This document shows, one piece after another, positions 1-9,166 of a DNA stretch of 64,000 bases. Numbering within the stretch: position 1 is the stretch's first letter; every line of letters starts with the position of its first letter. A model generated the notes under the pieces. It did not search any database, had not been told where the DNA came from, and saw nothing but the letters and a program-made list of their open reading frames with translations. Made by a program: the position numbers and the translations under genes. Source of the stretch: Vibrio inusitatus (lineage in GTDB: Bacteria > Pseudomonadota > Gammaproteobacteria > Enterobacterales > Vibrionaceae); NCBI GenBank assembly GCA_024346935.1, contig AP024879.1:930001-994000 (forward strand), given 5' to 3'.

Positions 1-182
1 ATGGTGTTATCTATATCAAAACAGAACTTGAAGGCTCAGCTCTCGAATATACCGTTGACCATAGCTCCTACTTTTATTTTCTCGCACCTGATGGTACAGA
101 AATAACGAAGGTGCAACATACTCTTACCCCTGCGCCACTTGTTAAAGCTATTAATGACATCACAATGGAGATGCAACCATGA
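1..182 (+). CDS. SCO1/SenC/PrrC-family copper protein, C-terminal fragment
   Basis: The open frame beginning at base 3 runs off the left edge and gives the last 59 residues of a thioredoxin-fold SCO-family protein. The visible signature is YTVDHSSYFYFLAPDG, where the His of VDHS corresponds to the conserved copper-ligand His of SCO proteins; the CxxxC motif would lie upstream of the window. SCO proteins deliver copper to the CuA centre of cytochrome c oxidase or act as periplasmic thiol reductases. The stop codon overlaps the next start in an ATGA arrangement, which couples it to the PCuAC gene. The family is well supported but the gene is incomplete here. Confidence 0.8.
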   Translation, partial: GVIYIKTELEGSALEYTVDHSSYFYFLAPDGTEITKVQHTLTPAPLVKAINDITMEMQP

Positions 183-610
183 CAACTCGCTTTCTTACTT
201 TCATCCTAGTGCTACTTTCGCCCTTTACGTATGCTAGCAATGTAGTCTCTGTTTCAGGTGCATACGCTAAAGAAACGCCGCCAACCTCCACCACCAGCGC
301 AATCTTCTTGACCATCAACAATCCAGCGGCAGAAGGCCGAGCCCTTGTTTCAGCAAAAACACCTGCCGCCGAGGTTACAGAGTTACATACCCATGCTATG
401 CAAGATGGCGTGATGAAAATGCGAAAACTCGACAAAATAGAGCTTCCAGGGAAAACGGACACAGAGCTTAAGCCACATAGCTTACACATCATGCTATTTG
501 GTATTAAAGAGCCATTAAAAGAAGGCATGGTTATTCCTCTGACACTTACTTTTGATACTGGTCGTGTGCTAAACCTATCAGTACCCGTCAAAAAGATGAT
601 GATGCACTAA
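179..610 (+). CDS. Periplasmic copper chaperone PCu(A)C (DUF461)
   Basis: This 143-residue protein has an N-terminal signal peptide (about residues 1-19, ending FTYA). It carries the exact family metal-binding pattern H70-x10-M81-x21-H103-x-M105. PCuAC proteins carry Cu(I) in the periplasm and work with SCO proteins to metallate cytochrome oxidase CuA or CuB sites. The start overlaps the SCO stop (ATGA) and its own TAA shares a base with the next ATG, so SCO, PCuAC and the GTPase gene are probably co-transcribed. Pairing with SCO is the usual context for this family. Confidence 0.9.
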   Translation: MTTRFLTFILVLLSPFTYASNVVSVSGAYAKETPPTSTTSAIFLTINNPAAEGRALVSAKTPAAEVTELHTHAMQDGVMKMRKLDKIELPGKTDTELKPHSLHIMLFGIKEPLKEGMVIPLTLTFDTGRVLNLSVPVKKMMMH

Positions 611-1638
611 TGAACTTACAACACCTCGGCTGGCAACCGTTTTTCCAACAACAGCTCACTCTTGATGATTATGAAGATTCCGTAGTTGCTCGCATCTCGG
701 CCCACCATCGCTCAGGTTATCAGTTGATAACAGAACAAGGTGAAGTGTCTCTGCCAATGCATGAGTCACTCCCCTCAATGACTGTGGGTGACTGGGTGTT
801 ACTGAATCATGAACAGCAGTTCCAAAGGCGCTTAGAAAGAAGCTCTGTGTTTTCAAGAAAAGCTGCCGGTTCAAAACTCGCAGAGCAATACATCGCGGCA
901 AATATCGATACGGTATTTATCGTGATGTCCTTAAATGATGACTTCAACCTCAGCCGCGTTGAGCGCTATCTTGCACTAACTAATGAAGCACAAGTTGAAG
1001 CCGTCATTGTACTAACCAAATCCGATCTATGTGACGATGCTGAGGCACTAAAACAACAAGTTCAGTCTCTAGATCCAATGCTTATGATAGAAACGGTCAA
1101 TGCGCTTGAGTTTGATAGCGTTCAGGCATTGACTGGGTGGTGTAAAACAGGAAAAACGGTCGCCTTTCTCGGTTCATCTGGTGTGGGCAAGTCGACTCTA
1201 GTCAATACACTGCTCCAAACTGAAGCTCAGAAAACCGGAGCCATTCGCGATGACGACAGTAAAGGACGACACACTACGACAGGGCGGACTATTCATCCTA
1301 TGCCAAGTGGTGGCGTGCTTCTTGATACCCCTGGAATGCGCGAGTTGCAACTCGCCAATGTAGCCCAAGGGATCAGTGAAACCTTCTCGGATGTAGAAGA
1401 AATTGCGTCACAATGTCGCTTCTCTGATTGTTCGCATCAAAACGAACCCGGTTGCGAAATTCAAAAGGCGCTGCAGTCCGGTGTGCTAGACGATCGCCGT
1501 TTGAACAACTACCTGAAATTACAACGAGAGCAAGCTCGCAACAGCGCCTCTCTTGCTGAATTACGCTCCCATGATAAGCAACTGGGTAAAATGTACCGCT
1601 CTGTGCAGAGTGAGAGCCGAGCGAGGAAGAATAAGTAA
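610..1638 (+). CDS. rsgA: Ribosome small-subunit-dependent GTPase A (RsgA/YjeQ family)
   Basis: The 342-residue protein has an N-terminal OB-fold region (about 1-90), then a circularly permuted GTPase domain in which G4 (TKSD, 136-139) precedes G1 (GSSGVGKST, 188-196) and G3 (DTPG, 239-242). A C-terminal zinc knuckle uses C269, C274, H276 and C282. RsgA-family GTPases act late in 30S ribosome maturation. Linkage to copper genes is not the usual rsgA/orn/psd neighbourhood, so this may be a second, accessory copy of the RsgA/YloQ family; I infer that from context only. It ends in a region of repeats. Confidence 0.88.
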   Translation: MNLQHLGWQPFFQQQLTLDDYEDSVVARISAHHRSGYQLITEQGEVSLPMHESLPSMTVGDWVLLNHEQQFQRRLERSSVFSRKAAGSKLAEQYIAANIDTVFIVMSLNDDFNLSRVERYLALTNEAQVEAVIVLTKSDLCDDAEALKQQVQSLDPMLMIETVNALEFDSVQALTGWCKTGKTVAFLGSSGVGKSTLVNTLLQTEAQKTGAIRDDDSKGRHTTTGRTIHPMPSGGVLLDTPGMRELQLANVAQGISETFSDVEEIASQCRFSDCSHQNEPGCEIQKALQSGVLDDRRLNNYLKLQREQARNSASLAELRSHDKQLGKMYRSVQSESRARKNK

Positions 1639-1663
1639 GCAACACTTACTATTGCTTCGAGCG

Positions 1664-2027
1664 CGTCATATTGGAAGACGCGCAGTATAGAAACTCGGCG
1701 TCTATGAAAGCCTGCCATTGCTCTCTCTAAGATCCTGAATCAAGTTCAGGATGACACGTTTCTGGTCACCTAACTACAAACTCGCAACTCACCGTCATAC
1801 TGGAAAATACATAGTGTTTATCCAGTACCTTGGAGTCTACGAAAGCCCGCCATAGGCACTCTCTAAGGTCCTGAATCGGGTTCAGGATAACGAGGGGCGG
1901 GCCGTCTACCAGCAATCTAATCCCCTCCGTCATACTGGAAAATACGCAGTATTTATCCAGTAACTTGGAGCCTACGAAAACCCGTCATAGGCACGCTCTA
2001 AGTTCCTAAATCGGGCTCGAGGTAACG
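1664..2027. repeat. Three ~100-bp dispersed repeats downstream of rsgA
   Basis: The 393-bp gap between rsgA and the amylase gene is filled by three imperfect copies of one element, at about 1664-1758, 1793-1892 and 1928-2027. Each begins near CGTCATACTGGAAAATAC and ends near a CCTGAAT..GTTCAGG hairpin followed by a GATGACG-like end. The third copy is the most decayed. An inverted copy lies at 9011-9110 and a divergent relative at 30347-30443. No gene is seen here. This looks like a REP/BIME-type family. Confidence 0.75.
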
Positions 2028-2031
2028 CGGC

Positions 2032-3408
2032 TTATTTACCGACTAAGCAACAATAACCTTTAGCAGGTATATCAAACTCTAAATAACCATCAACAGGAAA
2101 AATAGCCTGCTCTTGCACAAGATCAAACATGCTTTCATCCCAACGGATACGAATAGACTTCGGCCTGTCAGACTTATTAATAGCCACTAAACCACGCTCT
2201 CCACGACTAAACAGCAGATGATCATCACTGGCTTCCAATACCACCATACGAGCACCATGCACGTAATTGTGGAACTCGATGAGCGTTTTCATACGCGGAT
2301 CCTGCCAGGCGTTCATCCAACGAGGGTTACCTTCACAATCAAGAATGCCACTGGTATTGAGATCGGTGTACACCAATGGCACACCTCCGTCACGACAAAG
2401 CACGTAACAATACCCGAGCCATTCATGCTCTTCAGGCATAATCAAACCTTGAAACACATCATTGTTTGGAATATCGTGAGTAATGGCGAAAGTAATAGCC
2501 CGCTGACGCTTCAAGGCTTCACCAAAGTTATAAGGATCTATCAGCGCTGACATACGCCCCTTTGCTTGGAACGCTTGCAACACGGTATTAAACAGAGGAA
2601 AATCGTAAGCACCAAGCTTTGTTTTCTTCAGGTATGGCTTAAGAAAAATCTCATACTCTTGCTTAGTTGCACCACCATCAGTAATGATCTCACCAAAAAT
2701 GTGCACACCTTCCGTGATCTTTTTAGTCCACACTCTACGCAGTTGCTCAATAGAGATATGTTTTGCCGCATCAATTCGAAAGCCCTTCACACCCATAGCT
2801 TTCATCGCCAATAAATAGGCTTGTTGCTGCTCAATTACATGCTCACAATCACGCAGTGTAGGTAAACCAGGATCGTGAGGCCCACCATTAATTCGCCCAT
2901 TCTGCACTTGCCATTTATCTTGCCAATCCTCAATACCAAATGCTTCAACAAAGTCATCTTCAGTAAACAGAGGTTCGTTCAAGTCACCAAATAACTTCAG
3001 AGATTCATAGTATTCGGCATCTTTAGCATATTCCTCTAACTCTTGCAGGCTAGGATATTGCAAGTCTGAACGTAAGTAGGACTCGTTTGCCATGTGATTG
3101 AACACAACATCGATATACACTCTGATGCCAAAATCATTAAGACAAGACATCATCGTTTGAAAATCGAGGGTATTACCCAACTCATTGTCGATGATTCGAT
3201 AATCTTGCGGCTGATAACGCTGCCACCAAGCGGTGCCCTTTTCATGTTTCAACGACTTCATTGGCGGTGAAACCAAAACTGTTTTATAGCCTAACTGGCT
3301 GATCTGCTGAGCCTGCTCAGCAATCTGTTGATATGGCCAATCAAATGCATGCAAAATCACATCAGTGGCGAGTGTTGATTCTTTATCTTGAATAATGGGG
3401 TTTTTCAT
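2032..3408 (-). CDS. GH13-family alpha-amylase (cytoplasmic)
   Basis: This is a 458-residue (beta/alpha)8 glycoside hydrolase of family 13. Region I is DVVFNH (D100-H105), region II is GFRIDAAKH with nucleophile D213, region III is FGEI with the acid/base E240, and region IV is THD with H311/D312. No signal peptide is present, so it should act on cytoplasmic alpha-glucans or maltodextrins and feed MalP/MalQ, encoded elsewhere in the window. It is shorter than typical secreted amylases (about 480-550 residues). Substrate size and product pattern cannot be read from sequence. Two GGATGA cores upstream hint at MalT control. Confidence 0.85.
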   Translation of the reverse strand: MKNPIIQDKESTLATDVILHAFDWPYQQIAEQAQQISQLGYKTVLVSPPMKSLKHEKGTAWWQRYQPQDYRIIDNELGNTLDFQTMMSCLNDFGIRVYIDVVFNHMANESYLRSDLQYPSLQELEEYAKDAEYYESLKLFGDLNEPLFTEDDFVEAFGIEDWQDKWQVQNGRINGGPHDPGLPTLRDCEHVIEQQQAYLLAMKAMGVKGFRIDAAKHISIEQLRRVWTKKITEGVHIFGEIITDGGATKQEYEIFLKPYLKKTKLGAYDFPLFNTVLQAFQAKGRMSALIDPYNFGEALKRQRAITFAITHDIPNNDVFQGLIMPEEHEWLGYCYVLCRDGGVPLVYTDLNTSGILDCEGNPRWMNAWQDPRMKTLIEFHNYVHGARMVVLEASDDHLLFSRGERGLVAINKSDRPKSIRIRWDESMFDLVQEQAIFPVDGYLEFDIPAKGYCCLVGK

Positions 3409-3482
3409 AAAACACCTTTAACAACTTAGGCTGCTATTTCAGCCGATACCCATACCCTACAAGATGCATGCCATATCTAGAA

Positions 3483-3511
3483 TCATCCTAATCCGAGTAA
3501 TCATAGGATGA
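3483..3511 (-). promoter_or_regulatory. Possible MalT-type cores upstream of the amylase gene
   Basis: In the 342-bp gap between the amylase and DUF1353 genes, GGATGA occurs once on the minus strand (3483-3488) and once on the plus strand (3506-3511), in opposite orientation. GGATGA is the core of the MalT box (GGGGAKGAGG). Only the core matches, so this is a weak candidate. I see no other clear feature in 3409-3750. Confidence 0.25.
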
Positions 3512-3750
3512 ATGAATGGTTTAGCAGGGTGGAGCTATAATCTGTCAGTAGCTTGCCAAGTATGAGGTTAAGGCTTAGTTAGTATAAAAATCTGTTTATT
3601 GACTAATCTTACAAATTAAAATTCAATGTACCACCTGTAAATCAGATGATGATATCGCAGTAGTGTGACAACAATATGTTGAGGAAATTACGTTAAGTAA
3701 CAAAGACGTTTGTTAGGTTTTGACCTCGCTCTCATATGGGGAGAATGGCG

Positions 3751-4170
3751 TTAACGCCAAGGCGCTTTTAAGGTCGGTTTTTTATTCCTAGGATCGGTAG
3801 CAGGTTTGCCTCCCAGCATTAATCCGAGGTAATACATGTGGGCTGTGAACTCATCAACTCCATCATCGATACAGATTTTCTCGAACAACTTGTCAGCCAC
3901 TTCTTTCTGGTTTGCTGGGAGGTGTTGGCACCGCAGTATCTGATATAGGGCGTCATGAACCAGCGAAGCACGCATGTTTCTTGAAGTATCGACTACAGGG
4001 CCAGATGGTCCATCCCAAGCATATCCAGAACGCACGGTAAGCACCCCATCAAGACTTAGACCAATAAACTCCATATCTACTGTTTTTCCCGGAAAAATAT
4101 CAATATTAATAGTAAAGTCCTCAGCTAATTGATACTTATAACCCGATCGATACAAAATAGTGTCCGACAT
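3751..4170 (-). CDS. DUF1353 family protein
   Basis: The 139-residue protein carries the DUF1353 hallmark SGYAWDGPSGPVVDT around residues 49-63, followed by a helical region with LVHDALYQILR. This domain is frequent in phage and accessory genes and has no established biochemical function. There is no signal peptide or membrane segment. The gene stands alone between the amylase and a secreted peptidase-like gene, divergent from the latter. The family is recognised with good confidence and the function is unknown. Confidence 0.75.
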   Translation of the reverse strand: MSDTILYRSGYKYQLAEDFTINIDIFPGKTVDMEFIGLSLDGVLTVRSGYAWDGPSGPVVDTSRNMRASLVHDALYQILRCQHLPANQKEVADKLFEKICIDDGVDEFTAHMYYLGLMLGGKPATDPRNKKPTLKAPWR

Positions 4171-4335
4171 ACTGTTTTACCTTCCAACAAAAATCTTACC
4201 TATAAATTTAGTGTAATTACCGCCGCATCTTTTTAGATTTATGATTAGAAAATAGACAATTTAAAGTTTCGTGATTCAGCTCTAATTTTCAATTTGTGTC
4301 TATAATGTGAACACTCAATACAAAGGAGCACTACA

Positions 4336-4974
4336 ATGATTCGATTTGTCTGCCTATTGTTATCGACACTGACCTTCACAGCTTCAGCCAATGAACTAAT
4401 GAAACTTTATATCTCGGAAGAAGATTGGGAATACAACGATTTGGTTGTTTCTGTCAAAGGTTACAAAGTGCCAACTCGGGCTGCATTTAGAGGTTGGATA
4501 CTGATGAATCAAGCTCAAAAACCCGTTAAAGAGATAGCAGACCAAATGCTAGCTTCGGGTATTACCGAAGTGCCAATGAAAACAATGCCAATGCACTTAG
4601 TATTGTTGCAAGGAACAAACTGGGCCATGAATGGCACTTCAGTATTTACATTACCTGATAACAAACAAGTCCCTAATATGGTTAGAACGGTTAAGTTCAT
4701 TCAAGAGCATGTTGAGCCAGTACTTGGGCCTCTAGTGCCTGTTTCTGGAGATAGAGACCAATATTATAACGAAACCTCTGGTGGCGCTTCACGTAGCCAG
4801 CATTTGAATTTTTGCGCGCTTGATTTAGTGCCAATTAACGATCTAAGCCGAGAAGAGTTGCATAAAAAGCTTTGGAGTATTTACAAAAGTGTCGGTAAAG
4901 AAAACAAAATGGGCATGGGGCTGTATTCGGGCGTGCGATTTCATATAGACACTTGTGGGTATAGAAATTGGTAA
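4336..4974 (+). CDS. Secreted M15-like (D-Ala-D-Ala carboxypeptidase-type) protein
   Basis: The 212-residue protein has a signal peptide (1-18, ending TASA). Its C-terminal half shows the layout of zinc-dependent M15 peptidases: S152-x3-H156, then D163 in the segment SQHLNFCALDLVP, and H203-x-D205 in FHIDTCGYRNW. M15 enzymes cleave D-Ala-containing peptides of peptidoglycan. The first 130 residues are not recognised. An AAGGAG ribosome-binding site precedes the ATG. The gene is monocistronic and is followed by a long repeat array. The family call is an inference from spacing of the likely zinc ligands H156, D163 and H203. Confidence 0.65.
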   Translation: MIRFVCLLLSTLTFTASANELMKLYISEEDWEYNDLVVSVKGYKVPTRAAFRGWILMNQAQKPVKEIADQMLASGITEVPMKTMPMHLVLLQGTNWAMNGTSVFTLPDNKQVPNMVRTVKFIQEHVEPVLGPLVPVSGDRDQYYNETSGGASRSQHLNFCALDLVPINDLSREELHKKLWSIYKSVGKENKMGMGLYSGVRFHIDTCGYRNW

Positions 4975-5020
4975 AAATCAGCTGTCAGATGCTTAATATC
5001 AGCTATCAGCTAGAATACGT

Positions 5021-6106
5021 GTCATTCCCGCATGATGTTAGCGGGAATCTCTCTAACCTATAGATCCCCGATAAAAGCCCTCGGGGATGACGCCAATAAG
5101 CTTTACGCGGAATGCGGAGAGTTATAAGAAAAGTCATTCCCGCAGACTCTAGCGGGAATCTCTCCAATCTATAGATCCTCGATAAAAGCGCTCGGGGATG
5201 ACGCAAATAAGCTTTAAGCGGAATGCAGTGAGTTGTAAGAAAAAGTCATTCCCGCAGGCTTTTAGCGGGATTCTCTCCAATCTATAGATCCTCGATAAAA
5301 GCCCTCGGGGATGACGCAAATAAGCTTTAAGCAGAATGTGGTAAGTTGTAAGAAAAAGTAATTCCCGCAGGCTCTTAGCTGGCATCTCTCCAATCTATAG
5401 ATCCCCGATAAAAGCACTCGGGAATGACGCCAATAAGCTTTAAGTGGAATATGGTGCGTTGGAAGAAAAAGTCATTCCCGCAGGCTCTTAGCGGGAATCT
5501 CTCTAACTTATAGATCCCCGATAAAAGCGCTCGAGGATGACTGCTAATAAGCTTTACGCGGAATGCGGTGAGTTGTAAGAAAAAGTCATTCCCGCAGGCT
5601 TTTAGCGGGAATCTCTCCAATCTATAGATCCTCGATAAAAGCACTCGAGGATGACTGCTAATAAGCTTTACGCGGAATGCGGTGAGTTGTAAGAAAAAGT
5701 CATTCCCGAAGGCTCTTAGCGGGAATCTCTCCACCCTATAGATCCTCGATAAAAGCACTCGAGGATGACAGCAGATAAGCTTTAAGCAGAATATGGTAAG
5801 TTATAAGAAAAAGTAATTCCCGCAGGCTCTTAGCGGGAATCTCTCCAACCTATAGATCCTCGATAAAAGCACTCGAGCATGACTGCAAATAGGCTTTACG
5901 CGGAATGCGGTTAGTTGCAAAAAGTCATTCCCGCAGGCTCTTAGCGGGAATCTCTCCAACCTATAGATCCCCGATAAAAGCACTCGGGGATGACGCAAAT
6001 AAACTTTAAGCGGAATGCAGTGAGTTGTAAGTAAAAGTCATTCCCGCAGGCTCTTAGCGGGAATCTCTCCACCTACAGATCCTCGATAAAAGCACTCGAG
6101 GATGAC
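5021..6106. repeat. Tandem array: ten copies of a ~113-bp palindromic unit
   Basis: Units begin at GTCATTCCCG (or GTAATTCCCG) at 5021, 5133, 5245, 5358, 5471, 5585, 5699, 5813, 5924 and 6037, a period of 111-114 bp. Each unit contains two hairpins: TCCCGC..GCGGGA and CCCCGATAAAAG..CTCGGGG, followed by a GAATGCGGTGAGTTGTAAG-like linker. Short minus-strand reading frames through it merely translate the repeat and are not genes. The second hairpin is the reverse complement of the core repeated in the malT leader array. Confidence 0.9.
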
Positions 6107-6163
6107 AATGTTTAAACATCTGATGGCTGAAAGCTTGAAGCTGATAGTTGGCAGTTGCTTCCC

Positions 6164-6838
6164 TTAAGCAATATCCAAGTATTTATGCGTTTGCACTGAC
6201 AAGCGCCAGTTGTTGGCAATACACGTATCAATACACAGTTTTGTCGCTCTAGGTTTTTGGCTAATAGGTTGCAGTAGAACCTCAACTCCATCTTGAAGTT
6301 TGCTCACTTCAAGCAAAGATTTGAGATCGTCAATATCAGACTCCTTCCCTACCGGATGCTTAACCTCATTAGCACGAGACATTGCACTTGGCTCTATTGG
6401 AAGTTTGCCCTTCATGCCAATCTTTGGTGACACCGTTACCCAAGTATTCGGTGTTGCCAGCACTTCAAACGTGCCGCTCGTTTCTATTTGGCAACGATAA
6501 CCGTTTGCTTCTAATTTTGTAGTCAAAGGCAACAGGTCATACTGACATGGCTCTCCACCTGTAATAACTACATGTTTTGCTGAGTACTGCTCAAGACAAT
6601 AAGCCACCAGCACCGCTTCACTAGTACTACACCAACGCTCATCATCACCCTGCTTTAGTAAAACAGTTTTAAGGTCGGTTTCATCTTCAAGGTTCACATC
6701 CCAAGTTTGTTTGGTATCACACCAAGCACACCCAACTGGACATCCCTGCAAACGAATAAAGATTGAAGGCACTCCCGTAAAGAAGCCTTCCCCTTGTATC
6801 GTTTCAAACATCTCATTGATTTTAAGCACGTTATTCAC
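6164..6838 (-). CDS. queE: 7-carboxy-7-deazaguanine synthase
   Basis: QueE is a radical-SAM enzyme that converts 6-carboxy-5,6,7,8-tetrahydropterin to 7-carboxy-7-deazaguanine in queuosine biosynthesis. The 224-residue protein shows [11 protein letters not shown] near the N-terminus and the cluster-binding CxxxCxxC as C33, C37 and C40 ([12 protein letters not shown]), with the ITGGEP motif further on. It overlaps queD by 8 bp, and the two enzymes act in successive steps. Neighbouring repeats lie downstream. Confidence 0.95.
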   Translation of the reverse strand: MNNVLKINEMFETIQGEGFFTGVPSIFIRLQGCPVGCAWCDTKQTWDVNLEDETDLKTVLLKQGDDERWCSTSEAVLVAYCLEQYSAKHVVITGGEPCQYDLLPLTTKLEANGYRCQIETSGTFEVLATPNTWVTVSPKIGMKGKLPIEPSAMSRANEVKHPVGKESDIDDLKSLLEVSKLQDGVEVLLQPISQKPRATKLCIDTCIANNWRLSVQTHKYLDIA

Positions 6839-7193
6839 CTGTGTAGATACAACCGGCAGTGCAGGTCTCTTTAATTTCTACTTTACTTATAAGTGGCAAT
6901 AACGGCTTAGTCTGTTCAAACACCCATTTTGCCAGCACTTCGCTAGTCGGGTTTTCAAGACCTTCGATATCGTTAAGATAATGATGATCAAGGCGATCAT
7001 AGATTGGCTTAAACTTCTCTTTTACATCACTAAAATCGATAATCCAGCCCGTATGAGCATCCACCTCACCTTTAAGGTAAAGGCGGACCAAGAATGAGTG
7101 TCCATGCAAACGACCACACTTATGCCCCGCAGGAACGTGAGGCAATTTATGGGCAGCTTCAAACATAAACTCTTTGTAGATTTCGGTAGTCAT
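6831..7193 (-). CDS. queD: 6-carboxy-5,6,7,8-tetrahydropterin synthase
   Basis: QueD turns dihydroneopterin triphosphate into 6-carboxytetrahydropterin. At 120 residues it has the family length. Zinc ligands H15, H30 and H32 (FEAAHKL and RLHGHSF) and the catalytic C26 are visible. The C-terminus reads [16 protein letters not shown]. It is the first gene of the queDE pair, behind a good sigma70 promoter at 7245-7273. No preQ1 riboswitch was recognised in the short leader. Confidence 0.95.
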   Translation of the reverse strand: MTTEIYKEFMFEAAHKLPHVPAGHKCGRLHGHSFLVRLYLKGEVDAHTGWIIDFSDVKEKFKPIYDRLDHHYLNDIEGLENPTSEVLAKWVFEQTKPLLPLISKVEIKETCTAGCIYTGE

Positions 7194-7244
7194 AGTGTTC
7201 TTCTGTACGTTGGGTCTAAATAGACCTAAAAGAGAAAGTCACGG

Positions 7245-7273
7245 ATTGTAGCAAGTTTAGCCCAAACCCCCAA
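7245..7273 (-). promoter_or_regulatory. sigma70-type promoter of queDE
   Basis: On the minus strand a TTGGGG -35 (7273-7268) and a TACAAT -10 (7250-7245) are separated by exactly 17 bp, about 50 bp upstream of the queD ATG. Confidence 0.55.
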
Positions 7274-7302
7274 CGAAAACTGAAGTTGCAACCAAAAGAA
7301 AA

Positions 7303-7322
7303 GGCAGAGCTTTCGCTCTGCC
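7303..7322 (-). terminator. Rho-independent terminator of the porin gene
   Basis: GGCAGAGC / GCTCTGCC forms an 8-bp GC-rich stem with a 4-base loop. Read on the minus strand it is followed by TTTTCTTTT, just after the porin stop codon. Confidence 0.8.
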
Positions 7323-7348
7323 TTCATTAGGTATTCTATAAAAGAAAA

Positions 7349-8353
7349 TTATAGATAGTATCGAACACCTAGAGCGTACTTGTCATCACCATCATCGGCG
7401 TAATCATCACCCAAATCGATCTGGTAACCTGCGTAACCCATAAATTTTCCAGTAAAGTTGTATTCCACCTGCAATGCCATTTGGCTAAACACAGTTTTAC
7501 TATCGTCATCGTTTTCATGAGATTCATAGTTCAAAGAGAAGTTCAGACTATTGGCTAGTGCAAATGCTGCAATTGCTTCAATACTATACGAATCATATGC
7601 ACCAGCCTGACCGACAGCATTTCGGAAAGAGTCACCCATTTCATATACAGCTGCTATAAACAATCCATCACCATATGTGCCGTATTTAGCTGAAACTAGA
7701 TTACCCATCGCGTCATCATTTGAGCCGCTAACCGAGCCTGTAGTGAAAGCATAACCTACGAAAATACCACCTAGATCAACAGACAAACCTAATTGACCGC
7801 GGTTGCCGTAATCAGTACCACCTTCGCTATTATCACCCTGCCAACCAGCACCTAAGTTGAAGTCTAAGTTGTCACCAAAGTTGAAGGTTTTTCGGTACGA
7901 TATCATTCTCTCTGCACGACCAGTACCTAGCTCATAGCCGTTAACGTATAAGAAGTCATTGGCAAACGCGATTGGCATATCTGCAATTCCGCCGACATCG
8001 TAGTAAGGCGACCATTGCGTACCACCAACACCACGACCCCAAGTTTCATGCGTGACGCCGATGTAACCTAAACGAGTAGAGAACGAGTTATCTCCGCCTT
8101 CTAGCGTATTAACACTCCACTCACCCTTTACATCTGCACTCCAACCATGACCTAAATCTTGCGTCGCATTGATGTTGATACGAGGCGAGATTGACTGTAC
8201 TTCAAGTTCATCGTCATCATCGTTACCGATACCCATTGAGATGTGACCGCCTACAGAAAACGTAGAACCACCGCTATTATACAATTCCACTGCCAGAGCC
8301 TGACCGCTAAAAGCCATACCGGCAATTACACTTGCTAATACTGTCTTTTTCAT
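7349..8353 (-). CDS. Outer-membrane general porin (OmpU/OmpC-like)
   Basis: This is a beta-barrel porin of the Gram-negative porin family. I place the start at 8353 rather than at an upstream in-frame ATG (8422), because the signal peptide MKKTVLASVIAGMAFSGQALA begins there and a GGAAAG ribosome-binding site precedes it, giving 334 residues. Mature features are alternating beta strands, acidic DDDD-type loops and an L3-like WSPYYD segment. The last residues are GVRYYL: the final residue is Leu where porins usually end in Phe, with the preceding Tyr pair perhaps providing the BAM signal. A long AT-rich leader region suggests regulated expression. It probably forms a trimeric diffusion pore. 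Confidence 0.88.
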   Translation of the reverse strand: MKKTVLASVIAGMAFSGQALAVELYNSGGSTFSVGGHISMGIGNDDDDELEVQSISPRININATQDLGHGWSADVKGEWSVNTLEGGDNSFSTRLGYIGVTHETWGRGVGGTQWSPYYDVGGIADMPIAFANDFLYVNGYELGTGRAERMISYRKTFNFGDNLDFNLGAGWQGDNSEGGTDYGNRGQLGLSVDLGGIFVGYAFTTGSVSGSNDDAMGNLVSAKYGTYGDGLFIAAVYEMGDSFRNAVGQAGAYDSYSIEAIAAFALANSLNFSLNYESHENDDDSKTVFSQMALQVEYNFTGKFMGYAGYQIDLGDDYADDGDDKYALGVRYYL

Positions 8354-8387
8354 AATGTCTTTCCATTTACCTATGTGTATAAAAAGT

Positions 8388-8468
8388 TGTGTTAGAAACA
8401 CAGTAAATGTCGTACTACTCAATCGACTTATTTTTTATTATTAGCAAATGGCTTATCGCTCATTTGCT
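8388..8468 (-). promoter_or_regulatory. Two inverted repeats upstream of the porin
   Basis: TGTGTT-AGA-AACACA (8388-8402) and AGCAAATG-10 nt-CATTTGCT (8443-8468) are perfect inverted repeats 35 and 90 bp upstream of the porin start. They could be operators or leader hairpins. The rest of the gap (8469-9010) is AT-rich and I see no gene in it. Confidence 0.35.
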
Positions 8469-9010
8469 CAAAGTAACTTTCAGAAGGAAATATATTTTCA
8501 TCCCTCCTTTAGTCTTAAACCATCAATTTGTGGCTTAGTCCTAAAAATCACCTTTTGTAACAGCGTAGTAATGAATTTTTAATAAACCAAATAAAAAGCG
8601 TGCATAGATCACATTATAAGTATCTTACTGAATGATTTATGCTCAAAACAAGAGTATTGCTAGCTTCTAGAGGATCTATTGCCCTCTGCTCAGTCATATA
8701 TTGGTGTTTTTTTGAGCTCAGAATATATAGTTTTCTTGATGATACTTGTGATTGATATATTGAGGAATTTAGGTAGAAAAATATGTATTTCTATAGATTA
8801 CACGTCGAGCTGACTCATAGTGTGTGTCAATAAGGGAAGTCACATTCGAATAATCATTTTAAACATTGAAAGGGAGCAATTGATACGTTTGTAGTAGAGG
8901 ACAATATAGAAGGTTTTATTCATCCAGTGAATTGATAGTTGTATTTAATTTAATATAACGGAAGTATTGCTGTGTTTACGAGTACTACGGTGGTTAGGAA
9001 ACCTAACATC

Positions 9011-9110
9011 CGTCATCCTGAACTTGATTCAGGATCTTAGAGAGTACCCATGGCAGGCTTTCGTAAACACTAAGATACTGGATAAACACTGCGTATTTTC
9101 CAGTATGACG
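9011..9110 (-). repeat. Inverted copy of the ~100-bp dispersed repeat
   Basis: It is the same element as the three copies at 1664-2027 in reverse orientation, starting CGTCATCCTGAACTTGATTC and ending CCAGTATGACG. It lies about 56 bp downstream of the methyltransferase stop codon. Confidence 0.8.
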
Positions 9111-9166
9111 CAGATTATTGAGTTCTTTGTAGGCTCTAATGAAAACAATGTAACTGGATAAATCCG

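Noticed and set aside
5006..5998. Minus-strand frames with recurring RHPR..LLSRIYRLERFPL peptides
   Set aside because: They are translations of the 113-bp repeat, change frame between units and have no ribosome-binding sites.
7194..7260. preQ1 riboswitch before queDE
   Set aside because: The leader after the predicted start is only about 45 bp and shows no preQ1-type stem with A-rich tail.
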